Source: Salvator merianae
Taxonomy: Eukaryota > Chordata > Lepidosauria > Squamata > Teiidae
Direction of reading: 5' to 3'
Length of the DNA stretch: 64,000 nucleotides
Assembly (NCBI GenBank): GCA_003586115.2
Contig: QVOM02000042.1
Coordinates: 33,961,721-34,025,720 of the forward strand
Shown: in pieces, positions 22,182 to 33,719 of the stretch
Position numbering within the stretch: the stretch's first letter is position 1
Layout of the letters: each line of letters begins with the position of its first letter
The notes under the pieces: model-generated
What the model saw: only the letters and a program-made list of their open reading frames with translations
Database searches by the model: none
What the model was told of the DNA's origin: nothing
Translations under genes and position numbers: made by a program

Positions 22182-23259
22182 CTAAGGGTTTATAGTTGTA
22201 AAGTAAAAACCATTAGCCTGTGAAATGCCAGAGAGGGAAAGGCAAAGCGTAACTTCAATGATAGCAGCTACTTAATGTTTGTACAGATCACTCAAAACAG
22301 CGCTACCCTTTCTCCAGAGTAGAAAATGGAGGCTGTACAGGATGAAGCTACAACAGGTTGCAGTGTGGACAGTCCCTGGATAGAACTGCATTCAAACCCC
22401 CTTCCAGGCTACTTCTTCCATTCTATTCCCCCTCCCTCATTCTAAGGCTTAGCCATTCCCCTTTGAACACATTCCATCCTGTTTCAGGAGATTACTACGG
22501 TTTTCCGATTTCTGCAAATCTTGATGTTTCCCCAAATGTGCCAATATCTCCCTCAGGTTTCTCAGAAGTCTGTGTACAGGCACATACTTACTTATTATGA
22601 CAATAAAATAACACAAAAATAAGGGCCTTGATCAAGCACATCTTAATGCATGTTTACTACCTTTCTTGGCACTTAATGCAATTGCAGCCTAGATTTGGTT
22701 TCCATGTATTCAAGATACATCTCACTTTTGTTTCTCTGCTCTCTGCACATTTACACAGGTTATGTAAATTGAGACAAGAAAAATAAAGATAAAGTCAAAT
22801 GCAACTTCTGGTGACTATATGTTTTCAAAGTGGCATTAACCTAAAAATACCAAATCCGGTCATAAAATCACTTTGTCACTTGAATTTCCAACACACTCAG
22901 ACTTCCGGTATTGAGAATAAGAGTCATTTACAGGCTAGGATTCCGTCACTGATCTTTTAACCTACAGTTTACTTCTCCTTTACTGCAACAGTAAACACGT
23001 AGCTCAAGGGATCTTTTAAACAGTGAATCCGCTGTTCAGTGTTTTTCACTGTGAGTCCAAGAGGTATTGGCAAAACCCAATTTCCATTCAGTTGTCACCC
23101 ATTACTTGTGGTAGCTGCACATTTTGCATATTCGTGACAGATGTTTTTGTGATCCTTTCTGACTTAACACGCAAGAAAAAATGGTCCCCCAACTCGACAT
23201 TTTTGTACACTTGGCTCTGAAAACAGAGATTTCACTTTTTTAAAAAAAAAACCCAAGTT
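22182..23259. other. HABP4 intron 5, proximal part
   Basis: Non-coding. Frames here lack family features and I recognise no element. Confidence 0.5.
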
Positions 23260-23470
23260 CTGGGAACGTATTTCCAATTTATAATGTTTTTATACTATTT
23301 TTACTGTATAGTTTTATAAGCTTGTAAGCTTTTTGTATGTTTCATGTTGTTTTATAACGTTTTTATGGTGTTTTATTGTTAACAGTTTCTTAGTATGTTT
23401 TGTAAGCCGCCCTGGGACCTTTCGGTATAGGGCGGGGTAGAAATTGAAATTGAAGTAAAAAGTAAAGTAA
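23260..23470 (+). mobile_element. L2-like LINE 3' tail
   Basis: Contains GTAAGCCGCCCTGGGACC and TATAGGGCGGGGTAGAAATT followed by AAGTAAA-type repeats. This is the usual 3' end of L2-group elements in reptiles. Similar tails occur near 31990 and 34340. Confidence 0.6.
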
Positions 23471-23559
23471 AACCCTTCATTATTCACAAGTTTTAAGATT
23501 GACACAGTTCTGGCAGCACCTAACCCTTGCAAATAGGAAAAGATTAGTGAACATCTGGT

Positions 23560-24830
23560 TGATTAAGTACATAGAGCTCACGCAAGAAATGTTTGAGACC
23601 ACAGTTAACCTGCAAATATACTTACTAGTCTGCAAGGGCAAGTCCTGTCTAACTGACCTTCTAGAGTCCTTTGAGTGTGTCAATAAACACACAGAACAAG
23701 CTGATCCAGCAGCCACTGTCCACTGGGTTTAGCAACCAGAGTATACACGGGCATGACATCTAATGAATAAGCAACCAGTTAAGGTACAGAAAGCAAAGGG
23801 GGTGAGTAAATTTACATTTCTCACCATGCAGGGGTGAAACAAATCGGGGCCTCTACGGTTCTGTAATAGAACTGGTGCCCTTCCCCTCATTCATAAATGA
23901 TCCAAAACAAGCAGGAAAAGGCCATGTCTGTCAATGACTGTGAAGATCTATCTCCAAAGGGATCTCTGCATACAGGGAAACTAGGCATCAGAATGGTAGA
24001 TGCTGTTCAGTGTGAGAAAGATTAAAGTGATGTTCATCGGCGCAGAAGAAATTAGTACCATCCGTATACCCTTACAGGTTCTAAGCCTACTGTGGGCATT
24101 CAGAAAGAGATCTTGGCACACTGGCAGACAGTCCAATGTAAATGTTAGCCAAGGCCAATAACATGGCAGAGAGAATAAGAACTGGCACTAAAATAAAACT
24201 GCTGCTATTACAGTGCCCTTAAACAAATTGCTGCACATCTGCATCAGCAACACTGTACATTTTTTGCCACCAAACCTCAAAAAAGGACACATCAGCGAAG
24301 ATACAAAAGAGGGCAACAAAAACAACCAAGAGGGTGGAGAAATGCCCCTATAAGAAAGGGATATAATGCTGGATTTTTCAATTTCCATAAGATGTGAGAA
24401 GGGATATGACAGAGGTGCATAAAATTAGGCATGATATGCAAAACTAGATAAGCAAGAAAATATTATCCCTTTCCCAGAACATTGGAATGGGGGATTACCC
24501 AATCAAGTTCAAGCTCAGCAGAGTCAGGAAGAACCAAAGGAAGTATTTCGTTGCACACTAACAGTGGAAGTCACTACCAAGATACTTAGTGTTGGCCACC
24601 AGCTTGGATGGCTTCAGAAAAAGGTTTGAAAAAAATCGCTACTGGACAAAATTATCAGAGGCTAGTCAGGTAGGAGGCAGCATGCTTTTAAAGACCGCCT
24701 GCTAGAGCCTGTACGCAAGGTGCACTGTACATGCTCACAGCCCACTCATGGGTTTCCATACACAGCAGGCCTACTGCTGTGATAACAGGTTCATGTTCTA
24801 ATCCAGCAGGCCAATTATTATGTTCCCATC
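23560..24830 (+). mobile_element. CR1/L3-type LINE fragment, degenerate
   Basis: Starts with a reverse-transcriptase-like piece (KSCLTDLLESFECVNK) and continues through decayed frames. It ends in a CR1-like 3' tail (TTCATGTTCTAATCCAGCAGG and a TTATGTTCCC-type terminus). Many stops and shifts indicate an old copy. Confidence 0.6.
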
Positions 24831-25260
24831 TTCACCTGAATCTATGTCAACAATCTCATATGAAAAAAGAAACTCTGCTTTCTTGCTTCAGATAATTGTG
24901 GACTGTATCTTATAAGACAGACAGACATATTTTCAGCAATGGTATATTTAGAAACTTGATCAGAGATGAATCAAAATTGATAATAATTCAATTACTAATT
25001 ATAAAATCCAATTATCCTATTTGAAAACGGAACTTGTTCAACTTGACATAAGGGCAATCTTCAACGTAAATAATTATAAAATTATTTTATTAAGAATTCT
25101 TCTACACTATGCTGGGCTAACTGCTAAATACAAACCTCATGAAGTCGTAACAGAAGAAAAACATTAGCCAACGATAGAAAAAGAAGTATACGCAAACACT
25201 TTCCTGTATTTTTCTTTCTTTAACTTCTGAAATCTCTGAAAATTCCCCTGTGAAGGCACA
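24831..25260. other. HABP4 intron 5, between LINEs
   Basis: AT-rich spacer with nothing recognised. Confidence 0.5.
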
Positions 25261-25328
25261 TAGAATCATAGAGTTGGAAGGGACCTCCAGGGTCATCGAG
25301 TCCAACCCCCTGCTCAATGCAGGATTCA

Positions 25329-26829
25329 CTATACCATCCTAGACAGATATCTGTCCAGCCTTTCCTTGAAGATCTCCAGCGAAGGAGAGCCCACCACCTC
25401 CTGTGATAACCTGTTCCAGTGACTGATTGCCCTTACGGTCAGAAAGGTTTTCCTAATATCTAGCCTGTATCTACTCCCTTGAATTTTCATCCCATTGTTT
25501 CTAGTCCTTCCTTCTTGTGCAACTGAGAATAGGGCCAATCCTTCTGCACTGTGACAGCCCTTCAGATACTTGAAAACAGCTATCATATCTCCTCTCAGTC
25601 TTCTCTTTTGCAGGCTAAACATTCCTAGGTCCTTTAACCGTTCCTCGTAGGAGATGGTTTGCAGACCGCTCACCATTTTGGTCGCCCTTCTCTGAACTTG
25701 TTCCAGTTTGTCAATGTCCCTTTTAAACTGAGGCGCCCAGAACTGGACACAATACTCCAGATGAGGTCTGACCAAGGAAGAGTAAAGTAGGACAATTACT
25801 TCTCGTGATCTAGACTCTATACTCCTCTTGATACACCCCAGAATGGTGTTTGCCTTTTTTGCAGCTGCATCACACTGTTGACTCATGTTTAATCTGTGAT
25901 CTACTAGTACACCCAGATCCTTTTCACATGTGCTCCTGCTCAGCGAGATTCCTCCCATTCTGTATTGGATATAGTCATTTTTCTTACCTAGATGTAAAAC
26001 TTTGCATTTCTCCCTCTTAAATGTCATTCTGTTAGGTTCAGCCCACTGTTCAAGCTTGTCCAAATCCTTTTGAATCCTCTCCTTCTCCTCCCTAGTGTTA
26101 GCAACCCCTCCTAGCTTTGTGTCGTCTGCAAATTTGATCAGCGTCCCCTCGACACCTTCATCCAGATCGTTTATAAAAATGTTGAACAACAATGGGCCCA
26201 AGACAGAGCCTTGCGGTACCCCACTCGAGACAGTCTTCCAATCAGATGTGAAGCCATTTATGACCACTCTGAGTACGATCACCAAGCCAGTTATGAATCC
26301 ACCTAACAGTTGTCCTGTCAATCCCATATTTGATCATTTTTTCAATAAGTATAGTATGAGACACCTTGTCAAATGCTTTGCTAAAGTCAAGATATACTAT
26401 GTCCACAGCCTTTCCTTGATCGATCCATCCAGTAATTTTGTCATAAAAGGAAATGAGATTAGTCTGGCATGACTTGTTTGTTACAAATCCATGTTGGCTC
26501 TGATTAATTACTGCATTCCCATCCAAGTGTTCCCATATATGCTGTTTAATGATTTGTTCAAGTATCTTGCCTGGTATTGAAGTCAGGCTCACAGGCCTGT
26601 AGTTGCCTGGGTCAGCCTTCTTTCCTTTTTTAAAGATAGGTACAACATTCGCCCTTCTCCAATCTTCTGGGACTTCTCCTGTTTTCCATGAGTTCTCAAA
26701 TATCACAGAGAGTAGTTCAGCAATTATATCAGCTAATTCCTTCAGCACCCTAGGATGTAATTCATCTGGGCCTGGAGACTTGAATTCATTTAAGTTTGCT
26801 AAGTGTTCCCTCACCTTCTCCTTGTCCAT
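25329..26829 (-). pseudogene. CR1 ORF2, reverse transcriptase part (frameshifted)
   Basis: Two overlapping frames (26829-26242 and 26327-25329) give a CR1 reverse transcriptase. Motifs in order: FKSPGPDELHPRVL, ANVVPIFKKG, NYRPVSLTSIPGKILE, YLDFSKAFDKVSH, SSGVPQGSVLGPLLF and the catalytic FADDTKLGG with both Asp intact. After that come the thumb and C-terminal region ending LDRYLSRMV. The frames join at a shift near 26278, within the segment GDRTQ|RVVING. A further shift near 26825 separates this part from the linker. Catalytic residues are preserved, yet the ORF as sequenced cannot be read through. Confidence 0.92.
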
Positions 26830-28100
26830 ACAGAGCCTTGAGATTCTCTTATTCCCTCAACAGCACAGTGAAGGCCAACTGATGTTTCATTTCCTTTCTG
26901 AGAGAAAACAGATGCAAAATAGGAGTTCAGAAGTTCTGCCTTCTCAATGTCGTTTTTGACCAAATCACCCTTCTCATTCTGTAAAGGTCCTATAGCTTCT
27001 TTGACTTCTCTTTTGCTTCTGACATACCCCCAAAACCCTTTTTTATTGTTTTTGGCCTCTCTTGCAATCCTCAATTCATTTTTAGCTTTAGCCTTTCTGA
27101 CACTTATCCTGCAGTTCCTGCAGATTGCATTATATTCTTCTTTTGATATGTCCCCCTCTTTCCATTTTTTAAACATTTCTTTTTTTCTTTTTAACAAATT
27201 ATTAAGTTCAGGGTTCATCCACCCTGGTCTCTTTAGATGCTTGCCATTCTTTCTTCTTTTAGGAATTGTTAAAGATTGTGCCTCTAGAATCTCCTTTCTC
27301 AAAACTTCCCATCCTTCCTGGACATTTCTGTCCTTTAAGACATCCAGCCAATAGATCCTTCCTACCCTCCTTCTGAGTCCATCAAAATCTGCTCCTCTGA
27401 AGTCTAACCTTGAAGTCTGAGTCCTCTCAGATCTTCCTCCTTTCGTTATCCAAAACTCAATGATAGCATGGTCACTACCACCCTGGGTCCCAGTCACCCT
27501 TACTTCCTCAACCATTTCCTCCCTGTTAGTAAGGATTAGGTCCAAGATAGCAGATCCCCTTGTTTTTTCCTCCATCCTTTGGAAAATGAAGTTATCTGCC
27601 AGAGAGGATAAGAATTTATTGGACCCGTGACTTTTGCCAGAGGGAGATTCCCAACAAATGTCCGGATAGTTAAAATCTCCCATAATCACTAGGTCGTGTT
27701 TCCCTGAGAGCTTGGCCATCTGATGTATAAATAAGTTCATCCATATCTTCTGTTTGTCCAGGGGGTCTATAATAAACTCCTACAACAGTATCCTTTGTGT
27801 TGCTCTCTCCTTGTATTTTCACCCAAACGGTTTCTACAGGGCTTCCATTATCTGAAAGATTAACTTCTGTGGTGGTATATACTTTCCTTACATACAATGC
27901 AACACCTCCTCCCCTTTTATTAAGCCTGTTTTTTTTTTAAATAAGTTGTATCCTTCGAGCTCTGTGTTCCAATCATGTGTATCATCCCACCAAGTTTCAG
28001 TTATGCCTATGACATCATATTTATTTTCCTGTGCTAGGATTTCCAGTTCTCCTTGTTTGTTTCCCATGCTTTGCGCATTGGTATAGAAACATTTTAGTTT
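26811..28100 (-). pseudogene. CR1 ORF2, endonuclease and linker part (frameshifted)
   Basis: An AP-like endonuclease is visible in pieces. Upstream of 27939 the frame has NAQSMGNKQGELE, GITETWWDD and YNLF. A 10-T run (27929-27938) then shifts the frame to NKRGGGVALYVRKVY and VGVYYRPPGQTEDM. A second shift near 27727 leads to HDLVIMGDFNYPDICWE and the catalytic SDHAIIEF. A basic linker (WMNPELNNLLKRKKEMFKKW) follows. The start codon of ORF2 could not be fixed. Confidence 0.88.
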
Positions 28101-28252
28101 GCGACCAATGTCTCTTACAGGCTTGACTCCTCTAGTTTCCTTCCAAACTGTTTGTCTTTGTTCCTTCCTTTCATTTCTGGTAGCAAGATCCTTATCTGTA
28201 TTTATTAGCTGCTTATCTTTCTCTGGACTTTTACTTCCCTTCCCCTTTCGCC

Positions 28253-29254
28253 CTAGTTTAAAGCTCTCCTGATGAGTGCAGCCAGTCTCCTGCCAAATAT
28301 GTGCTTTCCTGTCTTTGTAAGATGGAGCCCATCTCTTGCAAGGCGTCCATCATATAAGTAGTTTAGTCCATGGTCTAGAAATCCAAATCCTTGCTGGTAG
28401 CACCATCGACGTAGCCAGTTGTTTACCTGTAGAATCCTGCTCCATCTTCCTGTTCCACGGCCATTCACTGGGAGGATAGAAGAGAAGACAACTTGTGCTC
28501 CCAGTTCCTTCACTTTCCTGCCCAGGTCTTCAAAGTCTCTGCAGATAGCTTCAAAGTTCCTTCCTGCGGTGCCATTTGTTCCTACATGTATTAGTAGGAA
28601 CAGGTAATAGTCTGTAGGACTGAAGAGTCTTGGCAGCCTCTTGGTTACATCTTTGATTCGTGCACTGGGAAGGCAGGACACTTCTCGTGAGGTCATGTCA
28701 GGTCTGCACACAGCTGCCTCTGTTCCCCTCAATAAGAAATCACCCACAACCACCACTCTCCTATTCTTCTTCACAGCTTCTCTTCTTTTTTTTGGTTCAA
28801 GAGGTTTCATATGGCACACCAAATCTTCCCAAACTTCCTGATTCTTCTTCTCCGTGAAAGCCTGGTACCGGTTTTCAAGCTGTATAGTTGCTGACTCTCT
28901 CCTTATCCTCCTGCTTCTTTTGGTCACATGCTTCCAATCCTCAGCTTCCACAGGTTCTCTGATGTTGTCTTCTCCATGATCATTTTGAAGTGCTTCTTCC
29001 GTTGTATCCAGGAAGCTCTCCTTCTCCCTAATGAGCTTCAAAGTAGCCACTCTCTCCTCAAGTTCTTGCACTTTCCCTTCCAGCAAAGACACACGCTCGC
29101 ATTTGCGGCAGGTGTAATCAGGGTCCCCCTCTGGTAGAAGTATCATCATATTACACTCCTTGCAGCTAACCACAAAGCTTCTCTCCTTCTCCATGTTATC
29201 TAAAGCTGGTTGGTGTCCTCTTGTGAGATATGAAACAGTGTGGAGTACTTCCAA
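28253..29254 (-). CDS. CR1 ORF1 protein, intact frame, esterase-like
   Basis: 333 residues, uninterrupted. Residues 31-52 hold paired cysteines (CKEC...CRKC), a zinc-binding module of the kind found in CR1 ORF1. Residues 56-80 form a probable coiled coil (LLEGKVQELEERVATLK). From about 166 an SGNH-type esterase domain follows: block I VVVVGDFLLRGTE (167-179), HVGTNG (223-228) and DGLHLT (308-313). Family members usually have GDS in block I with Ser as nucleophile. Here codon 173 is TTC (Phe), one base from a Ser codon, so esterase activity is probably lost. The protein would bind nucleic acid in the retrotransposition particle. The start is the first ATG of the frame, but the ATG at residue 21 (MEKERSFVV) may be the real one. 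Confidence 0.9.
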   Translation of the reverse strand: MEVLHTVSYLTRGHQPALDNMEKERSFVVSCKECNMMILLPEGDPDYTCRKCERVSLLEGKVQELEERVATLKLIREKESFLDTTEEALQNDHGEDNIREPVEAEDWKHVTKRSRRIRRESATIQLENRYQAFTEKKNQEVWEDLVCHMKPLEPKKRREAVKKNRRVVVVGDFLLRGTEAAVCRPDMTSREVSCLPSARIKDVTKRLPRLFSPTDYYLFLLIHVGTNGTAGRNFEAICRDFEDLGRKVKELGAQVVFSSILPVNGRGTGRWSRILQVNNWLRRWCYQQGFGFLDHGLNYLYDGRLARDGLHLTKTGKHIFGRRLAALIRRALN

Positions 29255-29450
29255 TGTTGTTTAACTAAAATTTAATCTTCCTTTTTTCGTTGAATTATTT
29301 AAATTGTCACTTTAGGATAATTATTTTACTTTATTAAATTTAGCAAAAAAAGTGGCTATTTATTTAAATTATTTAGGTGTTTTAACTTATTTTTACTTTT
29401 CCTTACAATTTAAGTTCTCTTACTTGATACTTTTTGGGGGAAAAAAAAAA

Positions 29451-29935
29451 TCTAGCAGCGACCCCAGACACCACTAGTGCCCAACAGCCTCTGCAAAACC
29501 CAGAGTATCCACTCCACAGACTTACCAGAGCCAAGTAGTTTTTTCTCCAAATTCCTTTTCCAAGTTCCTGGTCTCAGGAGAGCAGCCTTCCTCCACTAAA
29601 GAACACACTCAAATGAACTGCGGGCTGCTGTTTTTATCAGCTGAAGGGAGTGGCCAAATATGCTAATCCCCTCGTTAGCAGTTCTTGCTGAGCAACACTG
29701 AATGCCCTTTGTTAGCTCCTGGAGGTCACCTCTAGGTCACCAGCAACAGTAAGCGTCTCCTCCCTCAGACTATGTGCTCAGGCTAATTTAGGAAAACAAA
29801 ATGCCCACCTCTAGCAGCGACCCCAGACACAGCTAGTGCCCAACAGCCTCTGCGAAACCCAGAGTATCCACTCCACAGACTTACCAGAGCCAAGTAGTTT
29901 TTTCTCCAAATTCCTTTTCCAAGTTCCTGGTCTCA
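29451..29935 (-). repeat. Direct repeat in the CR1 5' region (period 359 bp)
   Basis: A 126-bp segment (29451-29576) recurs at 29810-29935 with only about three differences. Both copies run from TCTAGCAGCGACCCCAGACA to AGTTCCTGGTCTCA. The intervening 233 bp are unique here. This looks like one and a third tandem copies of a 359-bp 5' UTR unit. Confidence 0.9.
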
Positions 29936-31071
29936 TACCTTCTAGGTATGAACAAACATTGCTGCCTTATTTGTGCAAGGACCACTGAAAGTTGTGATTA
30001 GCTGTAATTATATTAATAATAAAGGAGCCTGATGCCTGTCAGAACCTTAACATAAAACCAGGAAACCTAGGTACATAATACTATGCAAGTAAATGAAGAC
30101 TGTGTCCAGACAGGGCCTAAACCCCAAGACAGGGCCAAAATGCCCACTGCCCAAGCATGCTTGTGCACTACCAGGTATCTCACACCACTGAAATACCCAG
30201 AAGTTCTCATCTTGCCATCACAGGAGGCACGTCGGACAAGATAAGGGCCTGGGCTTGCTCCACAATTTCACCCTGCCATCTGGCAGGCCTGACAAGAGGA
30301 AACTACAGGATCTAAACAAGCCCCCACATGTTCTTCTCATCATCTGGAAGCAGCCTAAGGTAAGCCTGGGAATCCATTTCAAGTCTACTTTTTGTGGAGG
30401 GAGGATTAATTCAATTTTCCTCAGTTATTAAAAATCTCTATTAATTTCAAACAGTGTATAACAACGCAGGTAATGAAAGTGAGCAGAAATCAAGGGAAAG
30501 AGAAAACAAACAATCCCCAGAGCAGCAGTAGGGAGATGAGAGTGGTGAAGATGAGCAGAAACATACTATATAAAGGCAGAATATATTTTGATCTGTGCGT
30601 GAAAAACCTCCTTTGTGGATGTTCGACAGGTTCCCCAGGCTTGGCAGTTCAGCTGCCCGAACAACACTAAGCTGGCTGAGTGCAGTTTAGATGGTCAAAC
30701 CACTGAGCCAGGGAATCGGCTGCTTGCACGATAAAAGAACAAGCAAAAAGGCAGGTACATTTGAGGAACGTGCTCCACAATACTACTGTTGATACTGATA
30801 ATACTCCCTCCTTTAAGAAGACACAGAATGTCTTAAAGAAGGCAGGGAGACAATTTTAATCAGAAAAACACAGGTCAACTGGTGAGAAGGGCCCTGCAAC
30901 TGATAATACATTTCAAGTAATAGTGACGTATTCTACTTCTAAACACTGGGAGATCTTGATTATAGGATCTGGAGCACCATATTTTTGGAACACTTACACT
31001 ACTGCAATCCTCAAATACATGCAACTAGGTAAGTTAGACATACAGAATTTGTCTGCTGGCAGATTGTTAGG
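29936..31071. other. HABP4 intron 5 with a DNA-element copy
   Basis: Mostly unremarkable intronic DNA. The part at 30101-30360 is listed separately as family E. Confidence 0.5.
30101..30360. mobile_element. Non-autonomous DNA element, family E copy 1
   Basis: Starts TGTGTCCAGACAGG and shares AAATACCCAGAAGTTCTC-like, CTTGCCATC-like and CCATCTGG segments, in the same order, with 54192-54655. No coding frame. The class is uncertain. Confidence 0.5.
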
Positions 31072-31228
31072 CTTTTTTCCCCACACACTTGCCCAAAGTG
31101 TGTGCCAAAGGCTACTGCCATTTTTTTGGTCTACTGGAATCTTCATGCAGATTTTTTTTTCACACACTTGCCCAAAGCATGTGCCAGAGGCTCCTGCCAT
31201 CTTTTGGTCTGCTGGAATCTTCATGCAG
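31072..31228. repeat. Tandem duplication of about 79 bp
   Basis: Two adjacent copies both carry CACACACTTGCCCAAAG and end GGAATCTTCATGCAG, starting at 31082 and 31161 respectively. They differ at several positions, so the duplication is not recent. Confidence 0.85.
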
Positions 31229-31589
31229 AACAGAGCAGTAACTTATCTATCCAATATATCGGAAGTGTGCAAAAGATCATTTTGAAAATTCAAAAGATCC
31301 TGTTGCCCTCAAAGCATAGCCCAGTATTTACAAAGGCTAGTATGCTTTTACAGGGTTCTTGGGAGGGAACTCTTGCCTGCGCACACCAGAGCAGTTTTTC
31401 CTCTCTTGGGCCCTCAGGAACAACAAGATGCCACAGAACTTTCTCCCACCCCTGTAAACTCAGTAGGCCTGGGGACAAGAAACTACTCATCTGTGCCCAG
31501 TAAAAGTCTCCTTCTCCAATAAACACATGCTAATGCACTTAAATCCCAGCCTTTGAGGGTGCATGCTTCCACTATGTAAGCTGACAGAA

Positions 31590-31995
31590 GAAAAAGAATG
31601 AAATGTAAGAAAAACAAACGATACAGCAAAGCAGGTCTAAGCAAAATGGAACAATGGCAACAAAATGCCTTAAGATCTGCAGATGAGGCCCTCCTGGTTG
31701 TACCACCACCTTCAACAGCTAAAGGGGTGGGCACCCGGGATAGTGCCTTTTCAGTAGTGGCCCCCAGACTGTGGAACACTCTTCCCCCTGAGGTGCGTCA
31801 AGCTTCCTTACTTTACATCTTTAGGAGAGCAATAGAGACGCACCTATTTACTCTTGCCTTTGGCTAAAGGTACAGCTTTCCCTTCCTACTTTCAGACTCC
31901 TGTTTTATTGTGTGCCTTTTATGAGGGTTTTTTGTTGTTGTTGTTTTAATTGTTGTAACTCACCCTGAGACTTTTGGGTATAGGGCGGGATAAAA
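31590..31995 (+). mobile_element. L2-type LINE 3' end
   Basis: The frame at 31598-31867 ends with AFSVVAPRLWNTLPPEVRQA, then FRRAIETHLFTLAF. This is the highly conserved C-terminus of L2/Rex1-group reverse transcriptase proteins. A 3' UTR follows with a GTTGTT run, CACCCTGAGACTTTTGGGTA and TATAGGGCGGGATAAAAATG. 5'-truncated. Confidence 0.8.
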
Positions 31996-33719
31996 ATGCA
32001 AATAATTACATAAATCTAAGAAATGGATTTATGGATTTTCATGGAATTTTACCAGGACAAGATTTAAAAAGGTAATTCATAGCCTTATCAAAAACTGCTA
32101 GGAAAAGCATCCTAGTCTAAATTCAGAGTAAGGAATCCTAACGAAGACTTTTAAGGCCTTAAAGACCAAGCAGGAAAAACAGCATGACAATAAGCTTCCA
32201 TTGACACATAAAATCCATGGATTCCAAATACAGGGAATATTTGGGGGGGGGGGGGAGTCTAAACAGCATTCATAAATATGATGTGTGTTGTAATATCCTT
32301 TCACAGGAGAAGTCCAAAAGCAAACTGCAATTCATCTCAATTGGGTCTATGACTACAAAACTGCATAAAGTAAACTACAATACAACAGCAGATTTAGCTC
32401 AGTATAAATTATTTTAAGTGTATTTATGTATTTATTTATATTCACATTTATATCCTGCTTATACCTTGAGATCTCAGGGCATCTCACAACGATTAAGGTG
32501 CATAAAAGCAGAATAAAGCAGATCTAAAAAGTGCAATACCCATCAGCAGTTCCTTAGACAAAGGCCTAGTTAACCTCATGAATGTTTAAACGAAGGATTG
32601 CTTTGTGAACCTCAGATATGTAACCAGTACCGACTGACTGACTGATGTCAACACAAGTTTGGAAAAATGTAATTTTTAATTATTTATCTCTTCCCCGATT
32701 CATTGTTGCATTTCAGTTCCCACTGAACTCATCCAAATTACCTGAACAACTATCCTTTGTATTGTGAGGTTTTCTAAAGTACACTTTTGCTTTTATGCAA
32801 CTGGGAAAATACAGTTTCCCTTGTATAGTGTGGCTTGTGTTTTTAAAAAGAACAACCATGCCATAGAAATCACTGCTGGGTTATATAACGTTGGCAGCTG
32901 AGAATGCTTCCCCTAACATGGCGGTTTCTTGAACAAAACAATTGTGTCATGCAAGGTACAACTGTATGTTCTGCGTTTTTGGGAAGTGGATTGAAATATA
33001 CAAGAATCTATTTTGGCATTCACAAACTTGATGCTCTCCAAATGTTTTGGACAGCTACTCCTAGTCCATAGCCAAGGATAACACAAAATGGAACCCAAAG
33101 TATCAACAAAATCGCAAAGGCTGGTTTATGCTCTAAAGATTTGATCAATTTAGAGGTGTTGGGTTTGCTGCAGGTGGCAAATGTAGCTGGAAATAAAGAA
33201 TTATGGACAATATTTATGAGCATTGATGTGTTTGTACCAAATTCCAATCCAAATCCTAGTTTTTGTACTGCGCGACTTTAAGTTGTAAAAACATCTGCTT
33301 GAAGCAAAGGAGTGGGTGATAAGAGTTCTAAACTGGAAAGTTTACTCAGCTACAGGAGTGTGTTTTCATCCAATATAATTATAGCAAAGGAGAGACATTC
33401 AACAGGTCTTAGGAATGAAAAAGAATTATCACAACAGTCCAACGACTTCTGGGTGATTTCTGCCCTCAGCGCTGTGCGTACAGAAAGAACGTGTAGAAGA
33501 CCTCATGTGAGTAGAGGCTGGGGAAACAGCAGAAGAGCTAAGTGCTGATTGGCTGGCTGCTTCTAACATTTGTTACACATAGCAAGCCAATCTTTCATCC
33601 AATACAGAAGTTAGCCTTGTCCCGGGCACCAGTCACTACAGCAGAAATCACAAGCTTCATGGCTTTTAGAATCTTCAGGTGGTAACAGTGGCAAGAGTGC
33701 CTGTTTCCAACTCAGGCTC
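31996..33719. other. HABP4 intron 5, distal part
   Basis: A run of 13 G (32243-32255) and otherwise unremarkable AT-rich sequence. No exon-like features. Confidence 0.5.

Larger units (their letters stand above)
25261..29935 (-). mobile_element. CR1 LINE, near full length
   Basis: A 4.7-kb non-LTR retrotransposon reading leftwards. In order it has a duplicated 5' segment (29935-29451), ORF1 (29254-28253), ORF2 with endonuclease and reverse transcriptase (about 28250-25329), and the CR1 3' end, whose complement begins TAGAATCATAGAGTTGGAAG. It lies in HABP4 intron 5 in the same sense as the gene. ORF1 is open and ORF2 has about four frameshifts but few stops, so it is the youngest LINE in the window. 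Confidence 0.95.

Noticed and set aside
26947..27354. 135-codon plus-strand frame
   Set aside because: It is the reverse complement of the CR1 ORF2 linker and has no independent support.
25329..29254. Endogenous retrovirus
   Set aside because: Reverse transcriptase motifs, the endonuclease, ORF1 type and 3' end are those of a CR1 non-LTR element. No LTR, gag, protease or envelope is seen.
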